From: Siniperca chuatsi
Taxonomy: Eukaryota; Chordata; Actinopteri; Centrarchiformes; Sinipercidae
Assembly: GCF_020085105.1 (NCBI RefSeq)
Contig: NC_058055.1
Span: 29,461,872-29,525,871, forward strand
Direction of reading: 5' to 3'
DNA: 64,000 nt
Part shown: positions 42,569 through 52,822 of the stretch, piece after piece
Layout of the letters: each line of letters begins with the position of its first letter
How positions within the stretch are numbered: position 1 is the first letter of the stretch
Position numbers and translations under genes: made by a program
The notes under the pieces: model-generated
What the model was told of the DNA's origin: nothing
The model's input: only the letters and a program-made list of their open reading frames with translations
The model's database searches: none

Positions 42569-43539
42569 ATGGCGGCCGTGGCTGCAGAGCCAGGAGCTGC
42601 GGCGGTTCCGACAACAACAATTACCGCGGCGACAGACGACGAGGGCCCGCCAGAACCGGGCCCGGCCGGCCCGGGACTCCCAGGAGCCCCGCTGGAGACC
42701 GACGGGCCGCGGGAGTACGGTCCGGCTGTGGAGCTAGTCGTCCCCCGGGTGGAGGATGGTGGGGACGGGGAGGAGCGCCGCCATGTCAGGCCGGAGCTGG
42801 AGCCCGCGGCGGGAAAAGCACTCTCTGATAACGCCGTAAACGATGAACTGATCAATAACTTCCCGGTGGACCGGATCAGCATGGACCGGTTTTCTCCCGG
42901 AGTACCGGGGGATTCAGAGGGCGGCGGGAACGTGTCGGTGCAGGCGGTGTACCACAGCATCCTGGCGGACCCGCAGCCCTCCGCCGTCTTCCTGCACTCC
43001 TTCCCGGCTCCCCCGCCCGTCACCGAGGCCGGGCTGTCTCTGGCCGAACCGGCGGAACCGACCACCAACGTGACGACGGATCGGGCCGAGAACGCGGGCC
43101 GAGACAGAGGCTACACGGCTCTGGTCCAACCGGAGCTCAGGCCCGGCCCCGCGGATGACGCCATGTTGGACGGTACCGCGGACAGACTGTCGGTGCCGGA
43201 CAGCCTGGACCCGGAGACGAGGTACGGTAAAAACTCAGCGGGAACCGAGGAGCTGTCGGGCCGCGGCCTGCAGGACTCCTCCCCGCCCTGCTGGTCCCCT
43301 AAGAGGCGGCTGATGACGGACATCGTGAAGCAGGAAAAACCCACCGGTGAAGAGTCCTCCCGGTCGGAACCCGGACCTGAAGCCGGTCTCGGTGCTCCAC
43401 CGCTCGCCTCCGTGCAGGATCTGAGTCCCGGGTCCGATGTCCGGGTCTCCCTGGACCACGTCATCGATGACGCGCTGGTGGTGTCCTTCAGGCTGGGAGA
43501 GAAGGTGTTCTCCGGGGTGCTGATGGATGTTTCCAAAAG
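42569..43539 (+). CDS. pwwp2a: pwwp2a exon 1
   Basis: 971 nt, 323 codons plus two bases. It is acidic, Pro/Gly-rich and CpG-dense. Donor AAAAG|GTAAAA. Confidence 0.93.
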
Positions 43540-46500
43540 GTAAAACTTTATTGAAATAAGGTGTTAAAACATAAACATGATCCTTGTAACAATAATCTCA
43601 TTTAATAAAGTTTAATCAATTAACGTTAGTCGATCGGCAGAAATTTCAGTTATTTTAATAAACGATTAATTGTTTAATTCATTTTTAATACAAGAACTGA
43701 ATATTTAGTGTTTTTCTCTGTTTTCATTTAACTGAATATCTTCCATCGTCACTGCGATGGACTCTTTTCTGACATTATTTAAAAATGATAGATTGATTGA
43801 TCAGTGGAGAAAATTGATAATCTATAAAGAAAATATTTATTTGTAGCCCAATTAAAACAATCTTTCATTGTCACTGTCTCTCATACACAGAATGTGTTGT
43901 TTTTATGATTTTTGCAGTATTAAAGGCTGCAGTTAATCATTTTCATCATCTTTTAATCTGCAGATTATTTTCTCTAATAATCGTTAAATCTGTAAAATGT
44001 TTTTGTTCAACCAGCAATCCAAAACCCAAAAATACGAAGTTTACAATCAGCCTAGTGGACTCAGGTGATGTGCAGAACATTTCAGTAGCAGAGAAACCTG
44101 AACTCTCCCAGTTCTGAAATAATTTAGATTTCTTTAATAGATTATAATATAATAATGATAATATAATAATTTAATAGATCATAATATAATAATGACACAT
44201 CAGCTCCACACTCCTCTGCATGTTAAACTAGTACTACACACTATGCTGCAGCTGCCATTAATGCTTATTTTTATGTCATTAATCCGTTTGTCTATAAAGT
44301 GTCCTGAAATGTCTTTTTTATCATCATATCTGATAAAAAACAAGCAGCCAATCTTCACATTTTTAAAAATGGAACCAGCAGATTTTTGGTGTTTTTGCTT
44401 GAAAAATGACAAATGATTAATTGATTCCCAAACAGTTGCCGATTAATTTTCTTTCACTCGATCACATGACACAGCTCTACATAATACTAAATATTTTAGG
44501 AAACTGTCAAAGGAAACCTGAGATGAGCGATTTTCTGCTGTCAGACTGATTTACAGTGAACTGTGAAGTATAATACAAAGTAAATATACTCAGTATTAAA
44601 TACGGATGCATGAAATGGACTTTTTTTAGCCGACACCGATAACCGATAATTACCTGCGTCTCGTGGCCGATAGTGATAACTGATCATTTCAAATTTCTGG
44701 ATTTGAAACAGAAGTTCACGACCTGTAGTTTAAGCACACCTGAGGGTAAGAAGTAGTACCGACCTAAATCTGCCATCACTGCTGTTCACTCTATAGTCCG
44801 CCCTGCGCCGCTCCACCCCTCTGTAGTCCGCCTCTCTGTAGTCCGCCCTGCGCCGCTCCACCCCTCTGTGGTCCGCCCTGCGCCGCTCCACCCCTCTGTG
44901 GTCCGCACTGCGCCGCTCCACCCCTCTGTAGTCCGCCCTGCGCCGTTCTACCTCTCTGTAGTCTGCCCCTCTGTAGTCCGCCCTGCGCCACTCCACCTCT
45001 CTGTAGTCTGCCCTGCGCCACTCCACCTCTCTGTAGTCCGCCCTGCGCCGCTCCACCCCTCTGTAGTCCACCCCCTCTGTAGTCCGCCCCTCTGTAGTCC
45101 GCCCTGCGCCACTCCACCTCTCTGTAGTCCGCCCTGCGCCGCTCCACCTCTCTGTAGTCCGCCCCTCTGTAGTCCGCCCTGCGCCGCTCCACCTCTCTGT
45201 AGTCCGCCCCTCTGTAGTCCGCCCTGCGCCGCTCCACCTCTGTAGTCCGCCCCTCTGTAGTCCGCCCTGCGCCGCTCCACCCCTCTGTGGTCCGCCCCTC
45301 TGTAGTCTGCCCTGCGCCGCTCCACCCCTCTGTGGTCCGCCCCTCTGTAGTCTGCCCTGTGCCGCTCCACCCCTCTGTGGTCCGCCCCTCTGTAGTCTGC
45401 CCTGTGCCGCTCCACCTCTCTGTAGTCCACCCCTCTGTAGCTTGCCCTGCACCGCTCCACCCCTCTGTGGTCCGCCTCTCTGTAGTCCGCCCTGCGCCAC
45501 TCCACCTCTCTGTAGTCCGCCCTGCGCTAGTCCGCCCCTCTGTAGTCCGCCCTGCGCCACTCCACCTCTCTGTAGTCCGCCCTGCGCCGCTCCACCCCTC
45601 TGTAGTCCGCCCTGCGCCGCTCCACCCCTCTGTGGTCCGCCCCTCTGTAGTCTGCCCTGCGCCGCTCCACCACCTCTGTGGTCCGCCCCTCTGTAGTCCG
45701 CCCTCGCGCCACTCCACCTCTCTGTAGTCCGCCCTGCGCCGCTCCACCTCTCTGTAGTCCGCCCCTCTGTAGTCCGCCTCGCCACTCCACCCCCTCTGTA
45801 GTCCGCCCTGCGCCCGCTCCACCCCTCTGTGGTCCGCCCCTCTGTAGTCTGCCCTGCGCCGCTCCACCCCTCTGTGGTCCGCCCCTCTGTAGTCCGCCCC
45901 TCTGTAGTCCGCCCCTGTGCCGCTCCACCCCTCTGTAGTCCGCCTGTGTGCCACTCCACCCCTCTGTAGTCCGCCCTGCGCCACTCCACCTCTCTGTAGT
46001 CCGCCCCTCTGTAGTCCGCCCAGTGCCGCTCCACCTCTCTGTAGTCCGCCTCTCTGTAGTCCGCCCTGCGTGGCTCCACCCCTCTGTAGTCCGCCCTCGC
46101 GCTGCCCACCCTCTGTAGTCCGCCCTGCGCCGCTCCACCTCTCTGTAGTCCGCCTCTGTAGTCCGCCCTGCGCGGCTCCACCCCTGTAGTCCGCCCTGCG
46201 CCCGCCCACCTCTCTGTAGTCCGCCCCTCTGTAGTCCGCCCTGCGCCGCTCCACCTCTGTGTAGTCCGCCCTGCGCTGCTCCACCCCTCTGTAGTCCACC
46301 CCTCTGTAGTCCGCCCCTCTGTAGTCCGCCCTGCGCCACTCCACCTCTCTGTAGTCCGCCCCGGGCCGCTCCACCTCTCTGTAGTCCGCCCCTCTGTAGT
46401 CCGCCCCTGCGCCACTCCACCTCTCTGTAGTCCGCCCTGCGCCTCCACCTCTCTGTAGTCCGCCCCTGCGCTGCTCCACCCCTCTGTAGTCCACCCCTCT

Positions 46501-49500
46501 GTAGTCCGCCCCTCTGTAGTCCGCCTGCGCCACTCCACGCCTCTGTAGTCCGCCCTGCGCCCGCTCCACCTCTCTGTAGTCCGCCCTCTGCGCTGCTCCA
46601 CCTCTCTGTAGTCCGCCCCTCTGTAGTCCGCCCTGCGCCACTCCACCTCTCTGTAGTCCGCCCTGCGCCGCTCCACCCCTCTGTAGTCCGCCCTGCGCCG
46701 CTCCACCCCTCTGTGGTCCGCCCCTCTGTAGTCTGCCCTGCGCCGCTCCACCCCTCTGTGGTCCGCCCCTCTGTAGTCCGCCCTGCGCCACTCCACCTCT
46801 CCACCTCTCTGTAGTCCGCCCTGCGCTGCTCCACCCCTCTGTAGTCCACCCCCTCTGTAGTCCGCCCCTCTGTAGTCCGCCCTGCGCGCCACTCCACCTC
46901 TCTGTAGTCCGCCTCTGCGCCGCTCCACCTCTCTGTATTCCGCCCCTCTGTAGTCCGCCCTGCGCCACTCCACCTCTCTGTAGTCCGCCCTGCGCCGCTC
47001 CACCTCTCTGTAGTCCGCCCCTCTGTAGTCCGCCCTGCGCCACTCCACCTCTCTGTAGTCCGCCCTGCGCCGCTCCACCCCTCTGTGGTCCGCCCCTCTG
47101 TAGTCTGCCCTGCGCCGCTCCACCCCTCTGTAGTCCGCCCCTCTGTAGTCCGCCCTGTGCCGCTCCACCCCTCTGTAGTCCGCCCTGTGCCACTCCACCC
47201 CTCTGTAGTCCGCCCTGCGCCACTCCACCTCTCTGTAGTCCGCCCCTCTGTAGTCCGCCCAGTGCCGCTCCACCTCTCTGTAGTCCGCCTCTCTGTAGTC
47301 TGCCCTGCGTGGCTCCACCCCTCTGTAGTCCGCCCTGCGCGGCTCCACCCCTCTGTAGTCCGCCCTGCGCCGCTCCACCTCTCTGTAGTCCGCCCCTCTG
47401 TAGTCCGCCCTGCGCGGCTCCACCCCTCTGTAGTCCGCCCTGCGCCGCTCCACCTCTCTGTAGTCCGCCCCTCTGTAGTCCGCCCTGCGCCGCTCCACCT
47501 CTCTGTAGTCCGCCCTGCGCTGCTCCACCCCTCTGTAGTCCACCCCCTCTGTAGTCCGCCCCTCTGTAGTCCGCCCTGCGCCACTCCACCTCTCTGTAGT
47601 CCGCCTGCGCCGCTCCACCTCTCTGTAGTCCGCCCCTCTGTAGTCCGCCCCCTGCGCCACTCCACCTCTCTGTAGTCCGCCCTGCGCCCCCACCTCTCTG
47701 TAGTCCACCCCCCTCTGTAGTCCGCCTCTCTGTAGTCCGCCTCTCTGCGCCACCCACGTCTCTGTAGTCCGCCCTGCGCCGCTCCACCTCTCTGTAGTCC
47801 GCCCTGCGCTGCTCCACCTCTCTGTAGTCCGCCCCTCTGTAGTCCGCCCTGTGCCGCTCCACCTCTCTGTAGTCCGCCCTGCGCCACTCCACCTCTCTGT
47901 AGTCCGCCCCTCTGTAGTCCGTCCTGCGCCGGTCGACTCCTCTGTGGTCCGCCCCTCTGTAGTCCGCCCTGCGCCGGTCCACCCCTCTGTGGTCCGCCCC
48001 TCTGTAGTCTGCCCTGTGCCTCTCCACCCCTCTGTGGTCCGCCCCTCTGTAGTCTGCCCTGTGCCGCTCCACCCCTCTGTGGTCCGCCCCTCTGTAGTCT
48101 GCCCTGTGCCGCTCCACCCCTCTGTGGTCCGCCCCTCTGTAGTCTGCCCTGTGCCGCTCCACCCCTCTGTAGTCCACCCCTCTGTAGTCCGCCCTGCACC
48201 GCTCCACCCCTCTGTGGTCCGCCTCTCTGTAGTCCGCCCTGCGCCACTCTACCTCTCTGTAGTCCGCCCTGCGCTGCTCCACCCTTCTGTAGTCCACCCC
48301 TCTGTAGTCCGCCCTGCGCCACTCCACCTCTCTGTAGTCCGCCCTGCCCCTCTACCTCTCTGTAGTCCGCCTCTGCGCTGCTCCACCCCTCTGTAGTCCA
48401 CCCCTCTGTAGTCCGCCCTGCGCCACTCTACCTCTCTGTAGTCCGCCCTGCGCTGCTCCACCCTTCTGTAGTCCACCCCTCTGTAGTCCGCCCCTCTGTA
48501 GTCCACCCTGCGCCACTCCACCTCTCTGTAGTCCGCCCTGCGCCCGCCTCCATCTCTCTGTAGTCCGCCCCTCTGTAGTCCGCCCTGCGCCGCTCCACCT
48601 CTCTGTAGTCCGTCCTGCGCTGCTCCACCCTCTGTAGTCCGCCCTGCGCCACTCCACCTCTCTGTAGTCCGCCCTGCGCTGCTCCACCCCTCTGTAGTCC
48701 GCCCTGCGCCACTCCACCTCTCTGTAGTCCGCCCTGCGCCGCTCCACCTCTCTGTAGTCCGCCCCTTTGTAGTCCGCCCTGCGCCACTCCACCTCTCTGT
48801 AGTCCGCCCTGCACCGCTCCACCTCTCTGTAGTATGGCCCCTCTGTAGTCCGCCCTGCGCCACTCCACCTCTCTGTAGTCCGCCCTGCGCTACTCCACCC
48901 CTCTGTAGTCCATCCCCTGTAGTCCGCCCTGCGCCACTCCACCTCTCTGTAGTCCGCCTCTGCGCCGCCTCCACCTCTCTGTAGTCCGCCTCTCTGTAGT
49001 CCGCCCCTGCGCCGCCTCCACCTCTCTGTAGTCCGCCCCTCTGTAGTCCGCCCCTGCGCCACTCCACCTCTCTGTAGTCCGCCCCTGCGCTTACTCCCAC
49101 CCCTCTGTAGTCCATCCCCTCTGTAGTCCGCCCTGCGCCACTCCACCTCTCTGTAGTCCGCCCTGCGCCGCTCCACCTCTCTGTGGTCTGCCCCTCTGTA
49201 GTCCGCCCTGCGCCACTCCACCTCTCTGTAGTCCGCCCCTCTGTAGTCCGCCCTGTGCCGCTCCACCTCTCTGTAGTCCGCCTCTCTGTAGTCCGCCCTG
49301 CGCTGCTCCACCCCTCTGTAGTCCGCCCTGCGCCGTTCCACCCCTCTGTAGTCCACCCTCTGTAGTCCGCCCTGTGCCACTCCGCCCCCCTCTGTAGTCC
49401 GCCCCTGCGCCTGCCCCACCCTCTGTAGTCCACCCCTCTGTAGTCCGCCCTGTGCGGCCTCCACCTCCACCTCTCTTTAGTCCGCCTCTGTAGTCCGCCC

Positions 49501-52500
49501 TCTGCTCCACCTCTCTGCCTCTCCCCCTCTGTAGCTCCACCCTCTGTAGTCCGCCTCTGCGCCCTGTGCCTCCTCCACCTCTGTAGTCCGCCTCTCTGTA
49601 GTCCGCCTCTGCGCTGCTCCACCCCTCTGTAGTCCGCCCTGCGCCGTTCCACCCCTCTGTAGTCCACCCCTCTGTAGTCCGCCCCTGTGCGCCTCCACCT
49701 CTCTGTAGTCCGCCCCACCTCTGTAGTCCGCCCCTCTGTAGTCCGCCCTGCCCGCCCACCTCTCTGTAGTCCGCCTCTGTAGTCCGCCCTGCGCCTCTCC
49801 ACCCTCTGTAGTCCGCCTCTCTGCGCTCCGCCCTGCTCTGCTCCACCCCTCTCTGTAGTCCGCCCTGCGCCGCTCCACCTCTCTGTAGTCCGCCCCTCTG
49901 TAGTCCGCCCTGTGCGGCTCCACCCAGGTGCAGCAGTTTGACGTCATGAGCACGACAGCTGCTGCGCTTGTCAATTCAATGTTGGCTTTGTACTTTCAGC
50001 TCTATTTATCGGCTATAGTTTCATTATCGGAATAATTCATAATAATATAAATTTCCCATCGATATATATCGGGTCTCCCTAATATTAAAGTATCAGCAGC
50101 AATAAAACGTCATCAGGACTTTTTCATGCAAGCGAAGTTAATAACAGTCACTTAAAGCAAAGTCTGGAGCTCTTGGACCGCTGGGCCTGTTCCAGATTCA
50201 GTGTTCAGTAACACAGAAAGGCCTTGATTGTATTTTGTGTTTTTTACATGCGCTTGTTTTCATTTGAGAGTTTATCAGAATAAACACAGCAAAGAAAAAA
50301 GCACAAAAGAAAAACAGGGTAACCCCCCTCCTATAAAGCGTCTCCCGACTGCAGACTCTGGAGAGTAATACTAGTGAAGAGTGGATTGAGGAGATTGTTC
50401 TGTTAGCATAGATTATTTTAGTGTAAATTTTATAGTTGTGTGTTTATAGGATTTAGTAGGTTAGTTAGTGATTTTAGACAGTTGTTCCAATTTCAGTAGG
50501 TAATGTTTAGCTTAGCTCGTAGTTCAACTTTGTGTGTTTTTAGATAGTTGTTTGATTTAGTATTAGTATTTGTTAGCTAGTGGCCAGAAGGGGTCGGCAC
50601 TGTTGCGTTCCCCGCTGCAGAAACTGCTGTGGAGTGACTGCCCTGGGAATCACCAGAGGCCCCACGATACGATGTCATCACGGTACTTAAGTCACGGTAC
50701 AATATTACTGCGATTGTAAACATTTTGCGAAATGCTGAGTATTGCGATGTTTTACCTACCAAATTATGTCACCAAGTAAAACTTTGTCAACATCTGTTTT
50801 ATCTAATAAGATAAAGTTAGTTATAGATTATAAAGAGTTTTAGTTTTAAGATGCCAAATCAGCCAATGTATGTTAGTCTGTAAGGTTCTCATCCTGTTTG
50901 TGTTGTGTGTGTAGGTTCGGACCATACGGTATTCCCATCACGATGTTTCCCAGACGGGACGACCGGAGTCGACCTCAGATGTCTGTGCAGTCGCAGCTGG
51001 CCAATGATGACCCAGCCACCAAACAGGAAGAGGTCATTGGCAGCTCTTCGTCCCCGCACCCGCCTCACCCCTGGACCTCCAAACCACCACCGCTGTTCCA
51101 GGAGGGGGCGCCATACCCTCCTCCTCTGTTCATCAGGGACACCTACAACCAGGCCTTACCTCAGCCGCTGCCACGCAAGATCAAACGGCCAAAGCGGCGC
51201 TATCGCTGTGAGGAGCCGACCTCCATCATGAATGCCATCAAACTCCGCCCCCGCCAGGTCCTCTGTGACAAGTGCAAAGGTGTGGTGGCGTCAGGCGGGC
51301 AAAGGGAGGCACGGCGGGGCCCGGTGGATCTGAGAGGTGAGGAGGCGTCCCGGCGGCGGCGACCAGCTGAGGGACCAATCTCCTCTGAGGTCAAACGGCT
51401 GAGGAGCGATGACAAAGGAGCACGTACTGCAGCCGAGAGACGCTCATCATCAGGGATACGTGTGTCATCTTCATCATCATCTGCCTCTCGTCGTGTCCTG
51501 AGGGGCGTGGCTTCATCCTCATCGCCGTCCTCGTCCAGCCGCATGTGTCTGAAGCTGAACTCTAAAAAGGTTCTGGCCAAAGGTTCTGCTGTCGATCGCT
51601 CCAAAGCGCGGCAGGTTCTGAAGAAGCTAGTGAGGAGTTCTCAGCCACCGCCGCATCGCCGGCCCAAAGACCAGAATCAGATCCAGGATCAGACCCAGGA
51701 CCAGGACCGCACCAAGGCTGTGACCCGAGCCGCCGCCCTGCAGAACCACAACCAGAAGGTCCACTTCACTCGCCGCCTGCAGCACCTCAGTGGCGCTGCT
51801 GTCAGCTCGAGCTCCCACACATCGCTTCCACCGAGAATGCGCCTCAAACCTCAAAGGTATCGTACCGACGACAGCCAGGCGCCCTGCTCTTCCTCTTCCT
51901 CGTCCTCCTCCCCGCCAAAACAGAGCGCACGCTCGTCACCTCCTAAACCTGCTTTAAGCCCTGCCCCGACACCCACATCAAGCCCAGCCCCGCCCTCTCC
52001 CTCATCAACAGCTCCTCCTCCATTGCCCCCCTCCTGTGCAGCCAGTGTTGCCGTGGAGACGCAGGAGGTTCGCCCCCCTGAGGAGGAGGGGGCGGAGCAG
52101 GGAGAGGGAGGAGATGATAGGCAGATAGTGGAGCCTCTCCCCCCCCCCTCCTCTTCCTCCTCCTCCTCCTCCTTGGACTCTTCCCACTCAGAGTGCAGCT
52201 CCACAGAGACCTTTGACCTTCCCCCTCCTGGAGACCCGCCCTCCTCCTCTGCTCTTGCTCCTGCTCCCCCTCCCTCCTCCTCCTTTTTAGGGCCTCGGTG
52301 TCCCTCCTCTTCCTCCCCAGTTACTCCACCCCCCAGAGCCGATGGCGAGGAGACACAGGCCGGTGGCGAGCAGCAGGAGGAGGAGGAGGGCGGTGAATTG
52401 AAGAGGCGTCGTAAGTCTTCCACATCCTCCTCCTCCTCCTCGTCTTCGTCGTCCTCCTCTGTCTTCTCCAAGTTGGTGTCCAAGTGTTCGCTCCCCGACG

Positions 52501-52822
52501 GTCGGACGGTGTGCGCGGCGACATCGTCTGGGCGAAGATCTACGGCTTCCCCTGGTGGCCGGCGCGTGTGCTCGGCATCACGGTGGCGCGGCGCGGCGAC
52601 ACGGGGCTGGCGGTGCGGCAGGAGGCTCGCGTGTCCTGGTTTGGCTCCCCCACCACCTCCTTCCTGCCGCTCACCCAGCTGTCGCCCTTCCTGGAGAGCT
52701 TCCAGTCCCGCTTCGACAGGAAAAGGAAGGGGCCGTACCGCCGCGCCATCGCTGAAGCCGCCAGTGCTGCCAAACAGCTGACGCCTGAAGTCCGGGCGCT
52801 GCTCACGCAGTTCGAGACGTAG
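42569..52822 (+). CDS. pwwp2a: PWWP domain-containing protein 2A, two coding exons, apparent 1-nt frameshift
   Basis: PWWP2A is a vertebrate chromatin protein that binds H2A.Z nucleosomes, DNA and H3K36 methylation. Coding exons: 42569-43539 and 50915-52822 (TAG at 52820). Exon 1 begins MAAVAAEPG and ends in VRVSLDHVIDDALVVSFRLG...LMDVSK, matching the human conserved block. Exon 2 continues FGPYGIPITMFPRRD, WTSKPPPLFQEGAPYPPPLF, IKRPKRRYRCEEPTSIMNAI and KLRPRQVLCDKCKG. After long Ser/Pro-rich tracts comes SKCSLPDGRTVC. The PWWP domain (GDIVWAKIYGFPWWPARV through WFGSPTTSFL) and the end LTPEVRALLTQFET follow in another frame. Total length is 2,879 nt, one short of a multiple of three; with one base added it would be 959 residues (human about 755). 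Identity is certain; whether the frameshift is real is open. Confidence 0.93.
43540..44580 (+). other. pwwp2a: pwwp2a intron 1, unique part before the array
   Basis: AT-rich intron sequence without recognised elements. Confidence 0.5.
44585..50090. mobile_element. Possible degenerate element containing the 5.1-kb array
   Basis: Left of the array (44630-44700) stand several cgata-type motifs (accgataaccgataattacc, gtggccgatagtgataactg). Right of it (50005-50080) stand tatcggctatag, cattatcgg and catcgatatatatcggg. The heptamer TATTAAA occurs just outside both sides (near 44592 and 50091). This would fit an old element whose interior became the minisatellite. No transposase is seen and the ends do not form clear inverted repeats. 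Confidence 0.35.
44790..49925 (+). repeat. 5.1-kb minisatellite of 30-bp and 15-bp modules in pwwp2a intron 1
   Basis: Module A (30 bp) contains gtagtccgccctgcgcc followed by gctccacctctct or actccacctctct. Module B (15 bp) is gtagtccgcccctct. They alternate irregularly, roughly 200 modules in all, with more indels beyond about 45700-46600 and 48350-49900. Each 30-bp module has two or three CpG. Since both module lengths are multiples of three and the antisense strand lacks stops, all three minus frames stay open for up to about 1,180 codons (ADYREVEWRR, GGLQRGG and RTTEGWSGAG repeats). These are not genes. Confidence 0.96.
50091..50914 (+). other. pwwp2a: pwwp2a intron 1, last 0.8 kb
   Basis: No coding sequence or recognised repeat. 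It ends with a GT-rich tract and the acceptor gtgtgtgtag before exon 2. Confidence 0.5.
50915..52822 (+). CDS. pwwp2a: pwwp2a exon 2 (frameshifted before the PWWP domain)
   Basis: Opens in phase with exon 1 (AG|G, then TTC). In the initial frame the protein reads correctly to DGRTVC (codon TGC at 52512-52514). The conserved GDIVWAK starts at 52517, leaving two bases instead of three between them. Left as is, the first frame would run to a stop at 52779-52781, replacing the PWWP domain with about 90 unrelated residues. The Ser/Pro-rich middle (51880-52460) is made of TCC/CTC triplet runs. Confidence 0.92.

Noticed and set aside
42433..43543. Minus-strand frames of 141 and 211 codons opposite pwwp2a exon 1
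   Set aside because: Antisense shadows caused by high GC; the plus-strand frame has clear homology.
44730..49974. Minus-strand open frames up to 1,178 codons (ADYREVEWRR, GGLQRGG, RTTEGWSG repeats) and shorter plus-strand ones
   Set aside because: All three antisense frames are open at once because the modules are 30 and 15 bp long and contain no antisense stop. They lie in a pwwp2a intron and look like a repeat artefact.
52500..52530. A tiny intron explaining the pwwp2a frame change
   Set aside because: Only two bases separate the conserved codons in the two frames, so there is no room for an intron.
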